This document shows, in pieces, positions 61,165-64,000 of a stretch of DNA of 64,000 bases; position 1 is the stretch's first letter; each line of letters starts with the position of its first letter. Source of the stretch: JADLGL01 sp963732865 (GTDB taxonomy: Bacteria; Pseudomonadota; Alphaproteobacteria; Rhizobiales; Kaistiaceae); contig CAVTBC010000004.1 of the NCBI GenBank assembly GCA_963732865.1, positions 558,001 to 622,000 on the forward strand, in the 5' to 3' direction. The notes under the pieces are model-generated. The model was not told the origin of the DNA. It saw only the letters and a program-made list of their open reading frames with translations, and searched no databases. A program made the position numbers and the translations under genes.

Positions 61165-61794
61165 ATGATCGCTGACGGGGGCGCGTCTGCTTGCGGCCCG
61201 ATGGAGTCCAAGGCGATGCTGGCGCATATGACCGCCGATGAGGCCGATCTGTTTGCGGCCTGCCTCGCGCGAGCCAGGCGGATACTTGAATTCGGTTGCG
61301 GTGGGAGCACGCTGCTGGCGCTTAGCAACGAGGCGGCGTCGGTCTGGTCCGTCGACAATGTCCCCGAATGGATCGAGAAAGTGTCCGCCGAACCGCTGGC
61401 GAAAGAGGCGCTGCGATCGCGAAGGCTGAAGTTCATCCGGGTCGACACGGGACCAACAGGCGCTTGGGGCCGACCTGCCAGCGAGGAGCATCGTGATTGG
61501 TGGCCGCGCTATCACACCAAGCCATGGCGACGGGTGCCGGCCGAAACGCTTGACCTTATCTTCATCGACGGACGGTTCCGCGTCGCGTGCACCGTTCAAG
61601 CGATCCTGCGGGCAAAGGACGACTGCGTTATCTGCATCCATGATTTCTGGAATCGACCACGCTATGAGGTCCTGCTCGAATTCCTGGACGTGCGCGACCG
61701 GGTAGACACGCTGGGGGTGTTCTCGATTGCCCAGCCGCGGCGCATCGGTGATCTCATCGACTGCCTGCTGGCGCGGCAATACGACTTTCGCTGA
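61165..61794 (+). CDS. SAM-dependent methyltransferase-like protein
   Basis: A 209-aa protein with a Rossmann methyltransferase-like core: RILEFGCGGSTLLALSNEAA near residue 38 (motif I), VWSVDNVPEWIEKV, and LDLIFIDGRFRVACTVQAIL near 133. The fold is of the type seen in glycosyl- or flagellin-modification clusters. ATG 61201 (MESKAML) is an alternative. It is 2 bases before the convergent binding-protein stop. Confidence 0.68.
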   Translation: MIADGGASACGPMESKAMLAHMTADEADLFAACLARARRILEFGCGGSTLLALSNEAASVWSVDNVPEWIEKVSAEPLAKEALRSRRLKFIRVDTGPTGAWGRPASEEHRDWWPRYHTKPWRRVPAETLDLIFIDGRFRVACTVQAILRAKDDCVICIHDFWNRPRYEVLLEFLDVRDRVDTLGVFSIAQPRRIGDLIDCLLARQYDFR

Positions 61795-61795
61795 C

Positions 61796-62572
61796 CTAGT
61801 TGATCGCGGCCCAGGCCGCCGCCGCTCGGTCGATCAGGTCGCTGACGTGGCCATCGTCGCGCATCGTCGCGATTTCGGCGCCGAAGGCGTCCAGCAGCGA
61901 CAAGCAGGGCGACAGCTTTGAGAAGGCCACATACATGTCTGCCTCGACGAGATTGGGGCCGAGTACGGCGATCTGGTCACGAATGCCAAGCTCGTTGGCG
62001 ATGGCGATGCCGGGATAGAGCCCGAAGACCATATAGTCGGCTCTGCCCGAGAGCAGGTCGGCGAAGGCCGCGGGAACGCCATCGGCGCGCGCTACGTCGA
62101 GATTGCTGTTCATGAAGGCATCGAATTCTGCGCCGAAGCTCTCGCCGGCATTCGTCACGCCGTGTTTGCCAATGAGGTCGTCGCGGCCGGTGAAGGTGAA
62201 GTCCGCATCGGCGAGGACAAACACAACGACAGGATCGATTGTGAAGGCGGGCTCGACATAGTCGAGATAGGTGGCGCGTTCGTCATTGTAGTAGATGCCG
62301 AAGATGACGTCGGCGGCGCCGGTCCGCGCCGCCATCTGCGCCTCTTCCCAGGTTCCGGTGTAGCGAGACACGACGGGGATGCCGAGATCCGCGCCGATTT
62401 CCTCGACCAGCATGGCGCCGGCGCCGGCGATCGTATCGCCGTCGCGGTAGCCGATCGGCGCATATTCGGGATGGCCGGTGATGGTGAGCTGCGTGCAGGC
62501 CGGCTGCGCAAACGCGCTCGGCGCAGCCAGCAGCAGAGCGCAGGCGAGGGTCGGTGCGAGGAGTGTCTTCAC
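61796..62572 (-). CDS. Periplasmic solute-binding protein (family 3)
   Basis: A 258-aa extracellular solute-binding protein of the amino-acid type. Signal peptide ending PSAFAQ near residue 22. The mature chain starts LTITGHPEYAPIGYRDGDTI, then DVIFGIYYNDERATYLDYVE and GVPAAFADLLSGRADYMVFG. No permease or ATPase follows, so it is an orphan or serves a distant system. It may alternatively be a sensor-domain-like protein. Confidence 0.8.
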   Translation of the reverse strand: MKTLLAPTLACALLLAAPSAFAQPACTQLTITGHPEYAPIGYRDGDTIAGAGAMLVEEIGADLGIPVVSRYTGTWEEAQMAARTGAADVIFGIYYNDERATYLDYVEPAFTIDPVVVFVLADADFTFTGRDDLIGKHGVTNAGESFGAEFDAFMNSNLDVARADGVPAAFADLLSGRADYMVFGLYPGIAIANELGIRDQIAVLGPNLVEADMYVAFSKLSPCLSLLDAFGAEIATMRDDGHVSDLIDRAAAAWAAIN

Positions 62573-62683
62573 GGTCGTTCTCCTTGAACGATGACGAGAT
62601 CACGGCTTCCTGTCGATCGCATTTGACAGTGCCGCGCTGTTCGTCGGACAGGAACTTCTATGTCGCCGACTAGTGTACGCGAA

Positions 62684-63845
62684 ATGAACAAGGAAACGAT
62701 CTTCGGTTGCGGACCGGCGCGAAAGATCGCCGATGTGCGCCGCCTGGCGACAGTGTTGGAAGCCGAGACCAAGCGACGCCGGCCGTTTCCGGTCCGGTTC
62801 GCTGAGGCGGCGGTCGAAGGTGCGGTGGGTGAGCTGTGGGCTGCCGGCCTTGAGGCTTTCGCTGCGCCGAATGAGATGTCGGCATTCCGTATCTACGCCG
62901 TCACGAACGCCATCTGTCTGGCGCCGGCGATGGTCGTTGCTACCGCCGCCGACACGATCATCGCGGAAACCTGGGCTTCGAAGAAAGCGCTCGCGCGCAT
63001 GCCGGGATTCGCCGACGTGAAGCGAAAGCAGCTGGCGGCCCTCAGAGCCCAGGGGCGGCCGGTGCACGTGGATTTGGATCCCGTGGAGCCGATGGCGGGC
63101 GACTTCTTTCTTCTGACCTCCTCGATCCACAACAACTATTTTCACTGGCTCATAGAATGCCTGCCCAAGGTTGCACTGTGGCGGGCGTTCGGCGCGGGCG
63201 TCCCGCTGCTGTGTCCGCCGCTCAAGATGCGGATGCACCACGAGGCGCTGGCTCTTGCAGGTGTTGCGGCCACGGAGCGGGTGGAAATTGCGCGGCACAC
63301 ACGGATCGAAGGACAGTTGATTTTTGCCGATCGGGTTTCGACCGTTCCGAGCAAGATATCGCCGGTGATCGTCCCCTTCATGCGATCGCTTCGCGACAGC
63401 GCCCGCCGGTCGGGAAAGTCGCGGCGGCTCCTGATTTCGCGGGCCGGAGCGGCTTCGCGGCGGCTGCTCAATCAGGAGGAAGTCTTGCAAAGCCTCGTGC
63501 CTATGGGGTTCGAGTTGGTGGCGGCGGAGAAACTGCCTTTGGCCGAGCAGGTGGCTCTGTTCGCCGAGGCGGAGATGATCATCGCGCCGCATGGGGCGGG
63601 CCTTGCCAATATCGCGTTTTGCGCGCCGGGAACCGTCGTCTTGGAGCTCGGCCATGACGGAATACTGGACCGGCGGCAGACGGCCTTTGCGGCGCTCGCC
63701 GATTTGTTCGAGCTGAATTTCGGTGTGTTGGTCGGCGTGGCCGACCGATCGACGCCGTCGCGGTCGGAGAGTTCTGAACTTTCGCGTACCGCCGCAGGCC
63801 GTCGTGGAAATGATCGAACAGCTGAGTGGTGCTGTGAGGGCCTAG
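62684..63845 (+). CDS. Family 61 glycosyltransferase (DUF563), probable late frameshift
   Basis: A roughly 387-residue GT61-type protein. The middle reads FFLLTSSIHNNYFHWLIECL, typical of DUF563 (EGF-OGT-like), and the end RRLLNQEEVLQSLVPMGFEL, MIIAPHGAGLANIAFCAPGT, VVLELGHD is the conserved C-terminal part. In the starting frame the reading continues open to the window end. The family end VPPQAVVEMIEQLSGAVRA is in the next frame, with a TAG at 63843-63845. A one-base shift at about 63760-63785 is likely. It probably adds xylose or GlcNAc to a cell-surface glycan. Confidence 0.75.
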
Positions 63846-63868
63846 AAAGGGCGATCACTCGCCGAGAG

Positions 63869-64000
63869 TCAGGCCGCTTCCTTCCACTTGATCGAGCACC
63901 CGATCGACGGGATTTGTTCGTTCGGCGCCATACCGGTTTGCGCCACCATCCGCATAGCGTCGAGAAGCTCGCGTTTGGCGCCTGGCGGCGGCGGGTCCTT
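63869..64000 (-). CDS. Thioredoxin-like protein, C-terminal end (partial)
   Basis: The minus-strand end reads DPPPPGAKRELLDAMRMVAQ, then APNEQIPSIGCSIKWKEAA before TGA at 63869-63871. PSIGCxIKWK is the hallmark C-terminus of a thioredoxin/redoxin family that includes many alphaproteobacterial peroxiredoxin-like proteins. The start is outside the window. Confidence 0.65.
   Translation of the reverse strand, partial: KDPPPPGAKRELLDAMRMVAQTGMAPNEQIPSIGCSIKWKEAA

Overview
The window is about 64 kb of high-GC bacterial DNA that looks like an alphaproteobacterial (Hyphomicrobiales-type) chromosome. Four things point there: the dapF-mtaB-ftsY-yciB block, an aglEFGK-type sugar ABC operon with a LacI regulator, a DUF6074 / winged-helix gene pair typical of rhizobial mobile elements, and FixK/FNR-like TTGA-N6-TCAA boxes. 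The species cannot be fixed from sequence alone.

Bases 1-14,300 form an accessory, partly decayed stress and central-carbon region. It holds two small DUF2934 genes, a transketolase - GndA-type 6-phosphogluconate dehydrogenase - G6PDH cluster, and an FCY1-like cytosine deaminase cut by a frameshifted IS3-family element. It also carries remnants of AraC and EAL-domain genes and a short zwf fragment. An erythromycin-esterase gene is followed in the same frame, after one TGA, by a dienelactone-hydrolase/phosphoribosyltransferase fusion. Several genes here and further right (DUF2934, a secreted protein, ackA, another secreted protein) have FixK/FNR-like boxes upstream, which suggests a low-oxygen or stress regulon.

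Bases 13,200-17,650 encode exported proteins: a 177-aa protein and a 1058-aa protein with four PPC-like repeats that share an N-terminal domain. Bases 17,800-21,500 are a mobile-element remnant ending at tRNA-Arg(CCT). It contains a DUF1993 relic, a tandem-duplicated and frameshifted terminase small subunit, 15-bp direct repeats, a winged-helix gene, DUF6074, an AlpA-like excisionase and a hypothetical gene, but no integrase.

Bases 21,800-35,600 contain two exported proteins, an ABC-2 exporter, an SRAP (YedK-like) protein, an FkbM methyltransferase, a thioredoxin/CcdA pair, a LysR regulator divergent from a GNAT-like/GNAT/isochorismatase operon, a hydrolase, a methyltransferase, acetate kinase without pta, and membrane genes. 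Bases 35,600-44,000 hold a TetR gene with its operator and an alpha-glucoside-type ABC operon (aglE-F-G, aglR, aglK) with a GH1 glycosidase.

Bases 44,100-51,300 carry GST, Dps, a PHB-depolymerase-like esterase, a lipoprotein, cytochrome c, and several broken genes (dienelactone hydrolase, YCII, RibD_C, VanX) up to tRNA-Ser(CGA). Bases 51,300-57,650 are conserved housekeeping genes: yciB, ftsY, mtaB, dapF, DUF167, YggT and tRNA-Ala(CGC). The last 6 kb has a 784-aa two-part glycosyltransferase, a SnoaL-like protein, a methyltransferase-like protein, a solute-binding protein, a GT61 glycosyltransferase and the end of a thioredoxin-like gene.
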